A stretch of 64,000 nt of DNA, taken from positions 186,001 to 250,000 of the forward strand of contig NZ_KB851200.1 in NCBI RefSeq assembly GCF_000368065.1, given 5' to 3'. The notes below the pieces were generated by a model, which searched no databases, was not told the origin of the DNA, and saw only the letters and a list, made by a program, of their open reading frames with translations. Below are positions 18,360-26,550 of the stretch, in pieces (the first letter of the stretch is position 1; each line of letters opens with the position of its first letter). This DNA comes from Acinetobacter seifertii (GTDB lineage Bacteria > Pseudomonadota > Gammaproteobacteria > Pseudomonadales > Moraxellaceae). The position numbers and the translations under genes are program-made.

Positions 18360-18926
18360 ATGTATACATTTGACTATCTCGTTTTTATAGGGCGTTTTCA
18401 ACCATTTCATTTGGCTCATATGCAGACAATTGAAATTGCTTTGCAGCAAAGCCATTATGTCGTTTTAGCATTAGGCTCTGCTCAAATGGAGCGCAATATC
18501 AAGAATCCGTTCTTAGCAGTAGAGCGCGAGCAAATGATCTTGTCAAATTTTTCACCGGATGAGCAAAAGCGTATTCGGTTTGTACATGTCGTAGATGTTT
18601 ATAATGATGAGAAGTGGGTAAAACAAGTCAAATCACTGGTAAATGGTGTAATAGAACCGAACTCAAAAGTTGGCTTGATTGGGCATTTTAAGGATGAGTC
18701 TTCTTATTATTTGAGACTATTTCCAGAGTGGATCATGGTGGAACTGGATAGCTTAAAAGACTCTATTTCAGCAACGCCAATGCGTGAAGCTTATTATCGT
18801 GGGGAAATCCAAACGGAATTTTTTCCAGTAGGAACGATTAAATTTTTAGATGAATTTAAAGAAACTGAAGTTTATGCTGAACTACAACGCAAATATCTCA
18901 TAGATGATAAAAGTAATTTAAATTAA
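18360..18926 (+). CDS. nadM: NadM-type nicotinamide-nucleotide adenylyltransferase
   Basis: Transfers AMP from ATP to NMN to form NAD in pyridine salvage. The 188-residue protein carries the GRFQPFHLAHM nucleotidyltransferase motif (about 10-20) and the ISATPMRE motif (about 138-145), in the archaeal-type NadM arrangement rather than NadD. An in-frame TTG at 18276 would add 28 residues of poor character before the ATG at 18360; the family starts a few residues before the GRFQP motif, so the ATG is preferred. Its 3' end overlaps the LysR gene tail-to-tail by 9 bp. No Nudix domain is attached. Confidence 0.85.
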   Translation: MYTFDYLVFIGRFQPFHLAHMQTIEIALQQSHYVVLALGSAQMERNIKNPFLAVEREQMILSNFSPDEQKRIRFVHVVDVYNDEKWVKQVKSLVNGVIEPNSKVGLIGHFKDESSYYLRLFPEWIMVELDSLKDSISATPMREAYYRGEIQTEFFPVGTIKFLDEFKETEVYAELQRKYLIDDKSNLN

Positions 18927-19844
18927 ATCAGTTTGTGGCTTTAATTCTTGAATTAAGAAATCGATAAAAACACGAATATGAAAAGATTCGTGTTTTTTAT
19001 GTGGGTAGAGGAGAGAAAAAGGACGTGAAGTTCCTGAAAATTTTGTAAGAACTTCAAGCAACTCTCCATTTTTAAGTTCTTTTTCTACTATAAAACGGTA
19101 GGTTTGTAATAATCCTGCACTATGTTTTGCTAAGGTGACAGTACCTAAAATATCATCTAAACAACGAATCTTACCTGTGCTTTGATATTCAATAGTTTGG
19201 TGATTTGAGTTGAATAACCAAGGTACATTTTTTCCTGTACTAGGTAGCACAAATTGAATGCATTGATGATGCTGTAAATCGTTAAGGGTTTGCGGTGTGC
19301 CGAAATTTTTTAAGTATTCTGGTGAAGCCACCACAATTAGCTCAGCTTGTTCAAGCTGACGTGCAATTAAATTCGAATCAGCAAATTGTCGTCCACGAAT
19401 TGCTAAATCATATCCTTCTGCAATAAAGTCCACATTTTTATTGGTGAGTTGAACATCAACTTCGATGGCAGGATATTGTCGTGAGAATTTTGCTAATAAT
19501 GGCAATATTCGGTAATGCCCATAAGGTGTCGGTATGCTGATGCGAATCAAACCTGAGGGTTGTTGCTTTTGGTTTTTAAGTTGTTGCTCAGCTTCTAAAA
19601 TTTGATTTAATGCTTGTTTACATTCCTCAAAATACATTTTTCCTTGTGGTGTCAAACGTACTTGTCGAGTCGTTCTCATAAAAAGTGGTGTTGCTAAATG
19701 TTTTTCTAATCGGGCAATTGAACGGCTTACCGCTGCTGGACTAACACCTGCATGAAGTGCTGCTTTAGAAAAGCTTTCGTTTTCTGCGACTAAGCAAAAT
19801 AGCTCTACGCTACTAAACATCATTCTTTTTTGCTGTTGAGTCAT
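18918..19844 (-). CDS. LysR-family transcriptional regulator
   Basis: A 308-residue LTTR with an N-terminal winged HTH (about 10-66: ENESFSKAALHAGVSPAAVSRSIARLE) and a periplasmic-binding-like effector domain. The SRSIARLEKHLATPLF pattern is of the type usual in the GcvA/CrgA-like branch. It is divergently transcribed from the GST gene across a 97-bp gap, the classical arrangement for a LysR controlling its neighbour, so regulation of the GST/tautomerase/NTF2-like genes is likely by inference. Effector unknown. Confidence 0.9.
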   Translation of the reverse strand: MTQQQKRMMFSSVELFCLVAENESFSKAALHAGVSPAAVSRSIARLEKHLATPLFMRTTRQVRLTPQGKMYFEECKQALNQILEAEQQLKNQKQQPSGLIRISIPTPYGHYRILPLLAKFSRQYPAIEVDVQLTNKNVDFIAEGYDLAIRGRQFADSNLIARQLEQAELIVVASPEYLKNFGTPQTLNDLQHHQCIQFVLPSTGKNVPWLFNSNHQTIEYQSTGKIRCLDDILGTVTLAKHSAGLLQTYRFIVEKELKNGELLEVLTKFSGTSRPFSLLYPHKKHESFHIRVFIDFLIQELKPQTDLI

Positions 19845-19918
19845 TTATTACACCATGTAAAAAATGATTTGAGTTCTGGGCTATTTAAGCACATATAAGT
19901 AAACAATAAGATGATTTT

Positions 19919-19931
19919 CATACCTTGTATG
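19919..19931. promoter_or_regulatory. Inverted repeat in the LysR/GST divergent gap
   Basis: CATAC-CTT-GTATG, a perfect 5-3-5 repeat ending 10 bases before the GST start codon. It may be a regulator site; it is shorter than a standard T-N11-A LysR box. Confidence 0.3.
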
Positions 19932-19941
19932 GAGTTATTTT

Positions 19942-20562
19942 ATGAAACTATTTTATTCACACAATGCTTGTTCTTTAGCGCCACATATTGTTTTAAGAGA
20001 GTTAGGATTTCCATTTGAATTAATCAAGGTTGATTTACACCAGCATTTAACAGAAATGGGTGAAGACTTTTACCAACTTAATAAAAAAGGACAAGTACCG
20101 TTATTACAGCTTGATGATGGTGCATTGTTAACGGAGGGCGCTGTAATTAGCCAATTTCTTGTTGACCAATCGTCACGAAAAGATTTATTAGCTGAAATAA
20201 ATGCCGCCGATCGTTACAAGACTCTCTCATGGATGAACTTTATTGCTTCGGAAATTCATAAAGCGTATTCGCCATTTTTCAATGATTCTTATAATGAACA
20301 ATGCAAAAGTGTATATAGCATCATCCTCAATAAGCATTATTCATGGATTGATGAACAACTAAAGGGACAAAAGTATTTAACAGGAAGCAACTTTACGATT
20401 GCTGATATTTATCTTTTTGTCGTTACTCGCTGGGCTGATTTTATTGGGCTCGATCTAAAGAATTTTATGCATTTAGCAAGTTTTATGCAGAGAATCGCCG
20501 AGCGTCAAACAGTTCAAGATGCTATTGCAGCCGAATCCCTTTGTTATGAAAGAAAATTATAA
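19942..20562 (+). CDS. Glutathione S-transferase family protein
   Basis: A 206-residue GST with an N-terminal thioredoxin-like domain (about 1-78, starting MKLFYSHNACSLAPH) and a helical C-terminal domain with TGSNFTIADIYLF (about 147-159), the N-capping-box region of beta-class GSTs. The S11-P14 segment resembles the bacterial beta class, where Cys10 and neighbouring residues take part in catalysis; C10 is present here. It heads a probable three-gene operon with a tautomerase 12 bp downstream. Confidence 0.88.
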   Translation: MKLFYSHNACSLAPHIVLRELGFPFELIKVDLHQHLTEMGEDFYQLNKKGQVPLLQLDDGALLTEGAVISQFLVDQSSRKDLLAEINAADRYKTLSWMNFIASEIHKAYSPFFNDSYNEQCKSVYSIILNKHYSWIDEQLKGQKYLTGSNFTIADIYLFVVTRWADFIGLDLKNFMHLASFMQRIAERQTVQDAIAAESLCYERKL

Positions 20563-20574
20563 AAGGAGATGAGT

Positions 20575-20772
20575 ATGCCTTATATCTTAATTCAAATTAC
20601 TAAAGAAAATGTCTCGTTACAGCAGAAACAACAATTAATTCGAGAAGCAACGGAGCTTATGGTTCGTATACTTGATAAAGATCCTGCTACTACATTTGTA
20701 GTCATTGATGAAGTTGAAACAGATAACTGGGGTGTTGCAGGTGAAACTGTTTCTGCGATACGAAAAAGATAA
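20575..20772 (+). CDS. 4-oxalocrotonate tautomerase-family protein
   Basis: A 65-residue member of the tautomerase superfamily, in which the amino-terminal proline exposed after Met removal is the general base. The ATG at 20575 gives MPYILIQIT with Pro at position 2. A second ATG six bases upstream (20569) directly abuts the AAGGAG ribosome site (20563-20568), leaving no spacing, whereas 20575 has six bases; both the chemistry and the site pick 20575. Substrate unknown; co-transcribed with the GST. Confidence 0.88.
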   Translation: MPYILIQITKENVSLQQKQQLIREATELMVRILDKDPATTFVVIDEVETDNWGVAGETVSAIRKR

Positions 20773-20788
20773 AGTTGGAGTACGTAAA

Positions 20789-21169
20789 ATGCAAAATAAT
20801 CCTATTACTGAGATTCAGAAACAACTAGAGCAATATTTTGATGGTTTGTATTTTTGTGATGTGCAACTTCTAAATAATGTTTTTCATCCTGATGCTATAT
20901 ATATCAATGTAACCGAGCAACCCGTACTACGACTTAGCATGGCTGAATATTTTCCGATTGTTGCGAGTCGGATTTCTCCAGCTTCAAAGCAACAAACACG
21001 ACAGGATAAAATCAGTTCAATCAATTTGATTCATGAACGGTTGGCGCTAGTCCATGTTGAATGCGTTATCCACCCTAAATATTTTTATGATGCACTTACA
21101 TTTGTGTTTGAAGATGGGAAATGGAAGGTCATATCGAAAGTATTCCATTATCAAATATTAGCGGACTGA
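20789..21169 (+). CDS. NTF2-like / lumazine-binding-type (SnoaL-fold) protein
   Basis: A 126-residue small alpha+beta-barrel protein. The QQLEQYFDGLY start, the DVQLLNNVFHPDA segment and the closing DGKWKVISKVFHY strand are those of the putative lumazine-binding branch of the NTF2-like superfamily. The ATG at 20789 is preceded at eight bases by TTGGAG, and upstream in-frame starts lie inside the tautomerase gene. It completes the GST/tautomerase operon. Function unknown. Confidence 0.78.
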   Translation: MQNNPITEIQKQLEQYFDGLYFCDVQLLNNVFHPDAIYINVTEQPVLRLSMAEYFPIVASRISPASKQQTRQDKISSINLIHERLALVHVECVIHPKYFYDALTFVFEDGKWKVISKVFHYQILAD

Positions 21170-21173
21170 ATGA

Positions 21174-21539
21174 TTAAGCATCTGCCCAAAAAATAATACG
21201 GTTGGAAAAAGGATCGGTGATGCTGAGTTCAAGTGTTTCCCAATCTGTTTTTTCAACCTGAGGTTTAGAAAATTTATAATCTTTTTGACTGAGTTCACTA
21301 TGTAACTCATAAATATGTTCCCAATAAATACGGATTGCACTATGAGGACTCGCATCTCCAAAATGCTCAGAGAGATGAATGATGCAATCGTCTTTGGATA
21401 TTTGTAAATACAACGGAAAGTTATCTTCAAATTGGTGTTGCCAATCAAGCTGAAAGCCTAAGAAATCAAGATAAAATGATTGAGCTAACGCGACATCAAA
21501 AATTCTTAAAATAGGGGTAATCGAACCAGATTGCATCAT
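21174..21539 (-). CDS. Glyoxalase/bleomycin-resistance (VOC) superfamily protein
   Basis: A 121-residue single-chain VOC protein with two beta-alpha-beta-beta-beta modules: ITPILRIFDVALAQSFYLDFLGF at the start and the closing ITDPFSNRIIFW strand. Histidine in IHLSEHFGD and glutamate in LELSITDP are candidate metal ligands. It is in the size range of bleomycin-binding proteins and glyoxalase-like enzymes; which it is cannot be decided. It lies 8 bp downstream of the CAP-lipoprotein gene and converges with the NTF2-like gene. Confidence 0.85.
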   Translation of the reverse strand: MMQSGSITPILRIFDVALAQSFYLDFLGFQLDWQHQFEDNFPLYLQISKDDCIIHLSEHFGDASPHSAIRIYWEHIYELHSELSQKDYKFSKPQVEKTDWETLELSITDPFSNRIIFWADA

Positions 21540-21547
21540 TTTTCCTT

Positions 21548-22117
21548 TTAACGTGTACCAAATTGTTGTGTCCAGTAACTCTTTTGTTTAGCGGACTGAT
21601 CCGAAGCACAAGCGATTGCATAAGTTGTAAACTTAGAGTTCATTAGGTTACTACAATGTAGAGGGCTTGCTAGCCATTTTGTCATTACTTCATTTAAAGT
21701 TTTCTGTCCACTCGCAACATTTTCACCATTGGCTTTACCAAGTGAATTATAAAGTTTTAAACGTGACTTTAAATCTAGTCCTGTTGATCCAACATGTCCA
21801 AGAAAGTTATGTGTTGCCATATCTTGACTATGAGAGAGTGCACCTTGGTATAAATTATTATTCCAACTCAGTGGCGTAGTTGCAGAAAAATACTGCTGAC
21901 CACACTGGCGTGATTGCTGGCGAATTTGATTAATAGTTTTAAGAATAGCTTGTTGAAAGGCAGGGTTTTGTAAATCTTGGCAGCTTATTTCTATAGGGGA
22001 TTTCTGAATTTGTGGAGTAGAAGAGCTAAGAGTCGGAGGCATACTCGAAGAGTTCACAGAACATGCAGTTAAAATAAGACTACAAACCGATAAAATAGAA
22101 AAGTTTAGTAGACTCAT
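21548..22117 (-). CDS. CAP-domain (SCP-like) lipoprotein
   Basis: A 189-residue predicted lipoprotein: N-terminal hydrophobic segment ending in the lipobox LTAC (Cys near residue 19), a Ser/Pro-rich linker, then a CAP/SCP domain (about 45-189) with the HSQDMATHNFLGHVG and GENVASG motifs characteristic of the family. The ATG at 22117 is six bases from AAGG, while the ATG at 22123 touches it, so the internal one is favoured. Bacterial CAP proteins are of uncertain function; anchoring in the envelope is predicted. Confidence 0.85.
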   Translation of the reverse strand: MSLLNFSILSVCSLILTACSVNSSSMPPTLSSSTPQIQKSPIEISCQDLQNPAFQQAILKTINQIRQQSRQCGQQYFSATTPLSWNNNLYQGALSHSQDMATHNFLGHVGSTGLDLKSRLKLYNSLGKANGENVASGQKTLNEVMTKWLASPLHCSNLMNSKFTTYAIACASDQSAKQKSYWTQQFGTR

Positions 22118-22194
22118 AGTCATCCTTCATTTGAATTATTTTAATATTTTTTATCATACTCCCAATTGAACTGGTTGAGTGATTTTTGTACATG

Positions 22195-22223
22195 AGAAAA
22201 GCGAGTATTAGACTCGCTTTTCT
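22195..22223 (-). terminator. Rho-independent terminator after the peroxiredoxin gene
   Basis: Twelve-bp perfect stem (AGAAAAGCGAGT / ACTCGCTTTTCT) with loop ATTAG, 14 bp past the stop. The distal arm supplies the T-rich tail on the minus strand. Confidence 0.75.
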
Positions 22224-22236
22224 CTACTTAAGTTTA

Positions 22237-22698
22237 TTAAGCTGATTGTAATGTTTTTAAGTCTTCTAGAACTTGTTCAGGATGCCCAGCAGCTTTTACT
22301 TTGCGGTAACTTTTAACTAAAGTTTTGTTATGGAAAATAAAAGTAGAGCGTTCAATACCCATTACTTTTTTACCATACATATTCTTTTCTTTAATGACAT
22401 CAAAGTGATTACAGAGCACTTCTTCTTTATCACTAATCAGATCAATAGTCAGTGCCTGCTTTTCAGTAAAGTTCTGATGAGCTTTTACTGAGTCGCGAGA
22501 GACACCGTAAATACGAGCGCCCAAAGCATCAAACTGGTCTTTTAAACAAGAAAAACCGACAGCTTGTGTGGTACAGCCTGGTGTTGAATCTTTAGGGTAG
22601 AAGTAAATAATCAGCCATTCATTATCGACTTCAGCTAAATTAACTTCGCCGTGTGTAGTAGGAAATACTTGATTTGGCAGTTGAATATTTTCAGACAT
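22237..22698 (-). CDS. bcp: Thioredoxin-dependent peroxiredoxin, BCP/PrxQ type
   Basis: A 153-residue thiol peroxidase that reduces hydroperoxides. The peroxidatic cysteine is C42 in the DSTPGCTTQ motif, and FYPKDSTPGC is the family signature. In E. coli BCP a second cysteine lies five residues later (PGCTxxxC-type helix); here that position is valine (V47), while a cysteine occurs nine residues on (C51). The resolving mechanism may therefore differ from the usual PrxQ. It is 17 bp downstream of the PP-loop gene and followed by a terminator. Confidence 0.93.
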   Translation of the reverse strand: MSENIQLPNQVFPTTHGEVNLAEVDNEWLIIYFYPKDSTPGCTTQAVGFSCLKDQFDALGARIYGVSRDSVKAHQNFTEKQALTIDLISDKEEVLCNHFDVIKEKNMYGKKVMGIERSTFIFHNKTLVKSYRKVKAAGHPEQVLEDLKTLQSA

Positions 22699-22715
22699 TT
22701 CTTATCCTTTAAAAG

Positions 22716-23402
22716 TTAAATTTGATCTAATTCAAGTGGTAGAAAAGCATATTCTTCATGATAAACAATATCGAGTTTTCTTACAGGAATAGCTTTGTTA
22801 AAAATTGGACCGTCAATGACAGTGGTATGGAATTCGCCGCCCTCACCACATGGATCAATACCACGGTTTTCAAGCTCTTCTATATATTCTAAAGTTAAAG
22901 TTTTACCTAAATCTTCTACTTTCATTCCTAGTTTAAGATTAACAGTGACAATTACACTTTTAAATCCAAATTGAATGAACTCTTCAACAACTTCACGGTG
23001 GGGACGTAGCCAGAGTGGCATGCCTAATTTAAGCCCCACTGTTTGAGTGACACGGTCATGCCAACAACCATGTTCAGGCATATCTAGATCACCTGTAACC
23101 AACACCTCTGCACCTTTTTGTTTGGCTTCATTCAGTAAGCTAATGAATTTACTTTCATAGTCATTCCAGCTAGATGAAGCCATAAATATGGGTAAGCCAA
23201 TTGCTTGCGCTTGTGCTCGAATAATATCAAGTGGCATTGCATGCGAACGAGAACGTTGACCATGCTCTTCCAGCATAACAATTAAACCCATTACCTTGCC
23301 AGTTTTCATAGCCTGGTAGAGAGCAAGAGAGCTGTCTTTACCTCCACTAAATGAGACAATAGACTTTTTATCAGTTGCGTTGGTTTTCCATTGTTCTTGC
23401 AT
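22716..23402 (-). CDS. Dph6-like PP-loop ATP pyrophosphatase
   Basis: A 228-residue adenine-nucleotide alpha-hydrolase with the PP-loop SFSGGKDS (about 17-24) and the DPCGEGGEFHT motif (about 192-202) that marks the diphthine-ammonia-ligase (Dph6/YjgF-partner) family. In eukaryotes and archaea Dph6 amidates diphthine on EF-2; bacteria have no diphthamide, so the bacterial substrate is unknown. Predicted to activate a substrate carboxylate with ATP. It forms a likely operon with the peroxiredoxin. Confidence 0.85.
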   Translation of the reverse strand: MQEQWKTNATDKKSIVSFSGGKDSSLALYQAMKTGKVMGLIVMLEEHGQRSRSHAMPLDIIRAQAQAIGLPIFMASSSWNDYESKFISLLNEAKQKGAEVLVTGDLDMPEHGCWHDRVTQTVGLKLGMPLWLRPHREVVEEFIQFGFKSVIVTVNLKLGMKVEDLGKTLTLEYIEELENRGIDPCGEGGEFHTTVIDGPIFNKAIPVRKLDIVYHEEYAFLPLELDQI

Positions 23403-23451
23403 GGTTTATTTCGAATGACTAAATGAGTGTTATTTTAACAGAGCTATAAAA

Positions 23452-23473
23452 AAGCCTGCATAAATGCAGGCTT
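23452..23473 (-). terminator. Rho-independent terminator after the secreted Cys protein
   Basis: Nine-bp stem (AAGCCTGCA / TGCAGGCTT), TAAA loop, followed on the minus strand by six T. Confidence 0.9.
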
Positions 23474-23492
23474 AATTTGACTCAATAAAAGC

Positions 23493-23909
23493 TTATTTTT
23501 TAGGAGCTTGTTGTTGAGCTGCTTTCATCGCATCTTCAGTTAACTTTTCAAGTTTAGTTGTTAACTGAGGACCAAAACATGCTTTAAGATCACGGTTTTG
23601 TTGTTGTACAAAAGCTAAAGAGCTTGGGCTTTTCTTCGCATTGATTGCGCTTTGAATTTCCCATTTTTGAGCTTCAGTTACTTTACCTTGAGCATCAACT
23701 TGGCAGCTACAGAATTTGCTAACTTCAGCTGAACTTAATTTACCGCCTTTTGCAGTTTGGTCTTTACAAACGTTGATTAATGCACCTTTAACGTTAGTGC
23801 TTTTATATGCCGCTTGAACTGGGTTTTCAGCTGCATGAGCTGAACCAGCCATAAGTGCAACTGCTGAGAATAAAGATGAAAGAATAAGATTTGATTTTAA
23901 CAACTTCAT
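23493..23909 (-). CDS. Secreted Cys-containing protein of unknown function
   Basis: A 138-residue protein with a clear signal peptide (about 1-26, ending AGSAHA), so periplasmic or exported. The mature part has four cysteines (two adjacent in FCSCQ, one in INVCK and one in KACFG) that could form two disulfides. Helical, with a Gln/Lys-rich tail. No family recognised. It lies 13 bp downstream of queC, with its own terminator, so it may be co-transcribed with queC although a function in queuosine synthesis is not indicated. Confidence 0.72.
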   Translation of the reverse strand: MKLLKSNLILSSLFSAVALMAGSAHAAENPVQAAYKSTNVKGALINVCKDQTAKGGKLSSAEVSKFCSCQVDAQGKVTEAQKWEIQSAINAKKSPSSLAFVQQQNRDLKACFGPQLTTKLEKLTEDAMKAAQQQAPKK

Positions 23910-23922
23910 AAATTTTACCTAC

Positions 23923-24594
23923 TTATTGCGGTATATAGCGTGTTGGATCGGTAACACCAGCATCGATAAAGCCTTCTTTACGTAAACGGCAACTGTCACA
24001 CTTGCCACACGCACGTCCTTGAGCATCTGCTTGGTAGCAAGATACCGTTTGGCTATAGTCTACGCCATGTTCAATCCCTAAACGTATAATATTCGCTTTG
24101 GATAAATGTAACAGGGGTGTTTCAAATTTAAGTGGTTTTCCTTCAACGCCAGCTTTTGTTGCTAAACGAGCCATATTGGCAAAAGCATCAATAAATTCTG
24201 GGCGACAATCAGGATATCCTGAATAATCAACAGCATTGATACCAATCACAATTGCTTCAGCATTGAATACTTCGGCTGCTGCTAAGGCATATGAAAGGAA
24301 AATTGTGTTACGTGCTGGTACATAAGTTACAGGAATGCCTTCTTGTAATTGTTCTGGTACCGCAATGTTATGGTCTGTAAGTGCAGATCCACCTAAATTC
24401 GCTAAATCGATATTAATAACACGATGTTCAACACCAGCACGTTGAGCTAATGCTTTTGCTGCATCAAGTTCAGTGGTCGAGCGTTGACCATACATAAAAC
24501 TAATAGCAATACATTCATAGCGCGCTTGTGCCCAAGCTAGGCAAGTGGTTGAGTCTAAGCCGCCTGAAAGTAAAACAATGGCACGAGGGCGCAT
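23923..24594 (-). CDS. queC: QueC, 7-cyano-7-deazaguanine synthase
   Basis: Converts 7-carboxy-7-deazaguanine to preQ0 with ATP and ammonia, in queuosine synthesis. The 223-residue protein starts [15 protein letters not shown], holding the PP-loop SGGLDST, and ends with the zinc site [19 protein letters not shown] (about 186-205). The ATG at 24594 is preceded by GGAG at six bases; the upstream ATG at 24606 overlaps that site and is not used. Adjacent to queE, 40 bp upstream. Confidence 0.97.
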   Translation of the reverse strand: MRPRAIVLLSGGLDSTTCLAWAQARYECIAISFMYGQRSTTELDAAKALAQRAGVEHRVINIDLANLGGSALTDHNIAVPEQLQEGIPVTYVPARNTIFLSYALAAAEVFNAEAIVIGINAVDYSGYPDCRPEFIDAFANMARLATKAGVEGKPLKFETPLLHLSKANIIRLGIEHGVDYSQTVSCYQADAQGRACGKCDSCRLRKEGFIDAGVTDPTRYIPQ

Positions 24595-24634
24595 ATTTTT
24601 CTCCATATTCGGAATAATTTATTTTATTGAGCGA

Positions 24635-25345
24635 TTAACGACCTGATTCATCATTCCAAAGCAGTTTATGTAACTGTAGTTGGAAACGAACAGGCATTTT
24701 ATCGTCCAGTATCCACTGTGCCAGATCACGTGCTAAACGTGGTAGGCCAACAGCACCTTTTTCAACTGCAAAAGCAGGGGAGAACCAAACGGTACTGACT
24801 TTAGTTTGCAGTTGATATTGTTCAACTTGTTGCTTTGACCATTCATAATCTTCACGGTTACAAATCACAAATTTGATTTGGTCATGTGAGGTTAGATAGT
24901 CAAGATTGCTGATGAGATTACGATGTTCTTCACCAGAAGTTGGAGTTTTTAAATCGAGGACTTTAGAAACGCGAGGGTCTACTTTTGAGACATCAAGGGC
25001 ACCACTGGTCTCTAAAGAAACGTCAAAACCAGCATCGCATAAACGTTGTAATAAAATTAAGCAATTTGGCTGCGCTAAAGGTTCACCACCAGTCACACAA
25101 ATATAAGGCGTTTTATATTTTTCAGCCGTTTCAATAATGTGCTCAAGTGATAAACGTTCACCACCTTCAAAAGAATAGGTAGTATCGCAATATGTACAAC
25201 GTAAAGGACAGCCTGTAAGACGAATAAATACAGTCGGTAGACCAGAGGCATTTGCTTCACCCTGCAACGAGTAAAAAATCTCGGTAATGCGTAAACCAGA
25301 CGCAGGGTCAGAGACAGGAATTGCAGAGGAACGTAAGGAAGCCAT
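24635..25345 (-). CDS. queE: QueE, 7-carboxy-7-deazaguanine synthase (radical SAM)
   Basis: Radical-SAM enzyme making 7-carboxy-7-deazaguanine from carboxy-tetrahydropterin, the step before QueC. In 236 residues the SAM cluster motif CPLRCTYC (about 47-54) and the CVTGGEPL segment (about 82-89) are visible, along with the FYSLQGE start. queE-queC form a compact queuosine pair on the minus strand. Confidence 0.95.
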   Translation of the reverse strand: MASLRSSAIPVSDPASGLRITEIFYSLQGEANASGLPTVFIRLTGCPLRCTYCDTTYSFEGGERLSLEHIIETAEKYKTPYICVTGGEPLAQPNCLILLQRLCDAGFDVSLETSGALDVSKVDPRVSKVLDLKTPTSGEEHRNLISNLDYLTSHDQIKFVICNREDYEWSKQQVEQYQLQTKVSTVWFSPAFAVEKGAVGLPRLARDLAQWILDDKMPVRFQLQLHKLLWNDESGR

Positions 25346-25376
25346 TCTAGAAATACCACATTATATAAAAAATAAA

Positions 25377-25406
25377 ATCTCTACGATCAGTGTTGATCGT
25401 AGAGAT
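25377..25406 (-). terminator. Rho-independent terminator after dapD
   Basis: Thirteen-bp perfect stem (ATCTCTACGATCA / TGATCGTAGAGAT) with a 4-base loop, followed on the minus strand by a T-rich tract. Confidence 0.9.
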
Positions 25407-25444
25407 GAGGAGCGATTAAGGCTCCGCAAGAGAGTTATAACAAA

Positions 25445-26266
25445 TTAGTCAGCGCGTAACAAATCGTTCAAGCTAGTTTTTGCACGTGTTTTTGCATCAA
25501 CTTTTTTCACGATGATTGCAGCATATAAGCTGTAAGTACCACATTTAGATGGCAAGCTGCCTGAAACTACAACTGAACCTGCTGGTACACGACCGTAATG
25601 GATTTCCCCAGTTTCGCGGTCATAAATTTTAGTTGATTGACCGATGAAAACGCCCATTGAGATAACTGAGCCTTCTTCAACAATTACGCCTTCAACGATT
25701 TCAGAACGTGCACCGATAAAACAGTTATCTTCAATAATTGTCGGGTTAGCTTGTAAAGGCTCTAAAACGCCGCCGATACCAACACCACCAGACAAGTGAA
25801 CGTTTTTACCAATTTGAGCACATGAACCTACAGTTGCCCATGTATCAACCATTGTGCCTTCATCTACATAAGCACCAATGTTGACATAAGATGGCATTAA
25901 CACCACATTTTTAGCTTGGAAGCTACCGCGACGAGCAACAGCAGGAGGCACAACACGCACCCCAGCAGCTTTAAATTGCTCTTCAGTCCAACCAGAGAAT
26001 TTAGTTTCAACTTTGTCGTAGAAACGAAGATCACATGACTCGATTGGTTTATTGTCATTTAGTTTAAATGATAATAAAACAGCTTTTTTTAACCATTGAT
26101 GAACAACCCATTCACCATTGATTTTTTCTGCAACACGAAGTGTACCGTTATCTAATCCAGCAATTGCTTCTTCAACAGCTTGGCGAATTTCGCTTGAGCA
26201 ATCTGCTGCAGTAAAGTTTGCGCGGTCTTCAAATGCTTGCTCAATGATCGTAGAAAGCTGAGACAT
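25445..26266 (-). CDS. dapD: DapD, tetrahydrodipicolinate N-succinyltransferase
   Basis: Succinyl-CoA-dependent enzyme of the diaminopimelate/lysine pathway. The 273-residue protein has an N-terminal helical domain and a left-handed beta-helix of hexapeptide repeats (about 105-235, with [10 protein letters not shown] and [11 protein letters not shown]) typical of DapD. Length matches the family. It is transcribed alone toward queE, ending at a strong terminator. Confidence 0.97.
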   Translation of the reverse strand: MSQLSTIIEQAFEDRANFTAADCSSEIRQAVEEAIAGLDNGTLRVAEKINGEWVVHQWLKKAVLLSFKLNDNKPIESCDLRFYDKVETKFSGWTEEQFKAAGVRVVPPAVARRGSFQAKNVVLMPSYVNIGAYVDEGTMVDTWATVGSCAQIGKNVHLSGGVGIGGVLEPLQANPTIIEDNCFIGARSEIVEGVIVEEGSVISMGVFIGQSTKIYDRETGEIHYGRVPAGSVVVSGSLPSKCGTYSLYAAIIVKKVDAKTRAKTSLNDLLRAD

Positions 26267-26327
26267 GATCTTCCTTCCATAAAAAATTTTAAAGATTTTA
26301 CACTAATTTGTGACAAGAATCTTTGAA

Positions 26328-26344
26328 AAAACGTGTTACGTTTT
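26328..26344. promoter_or_regulatory. Palindrome in the dapD / outer-membrane-protein gap
   Basis: AAAACGT-GTT-ACGTTTT, a perfect 7-3-7 repeat about 60 bp upstream of dapD. Two 9-mers, TTGTGACAA (26308-26316) and TTGTCACAA (26500-26508), are reverse complements of each other and bracket the gap. Candidate operators without an assigned factor. Confidence 0.35.
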
Positions 26345-26491
26345 AAGCGAGAGTTAAAGTGGAAAAGCTTATTAGATAATCAAGTGTTTTTTACACAAAA
26401 ATGATTTGAAAATAAAAATTTAACTCAATTTGTATCAAAAAATAACAGAAATCTAGCAGTTTTTGTATAAAAAAGACTCTATGCTCTTGAA

Positions 26492-26497
26492 TATAAT
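26492..26497 (+). promoter_or_regulatory. Candidate -10 box for the outer-membrane protein
   Basis: Consensus TATAAT 54 bases upstream of the start codon. No good -35 hexamer is seen at 16-18 bp, so this is suggestive only. Confidence 0.35.
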
Positions 26498-26550
26498 TTT
26501 TGTCACAAGCTGAAAAATTAAAAACAGAGCCTTTTCTTGAGGAGAAAACG

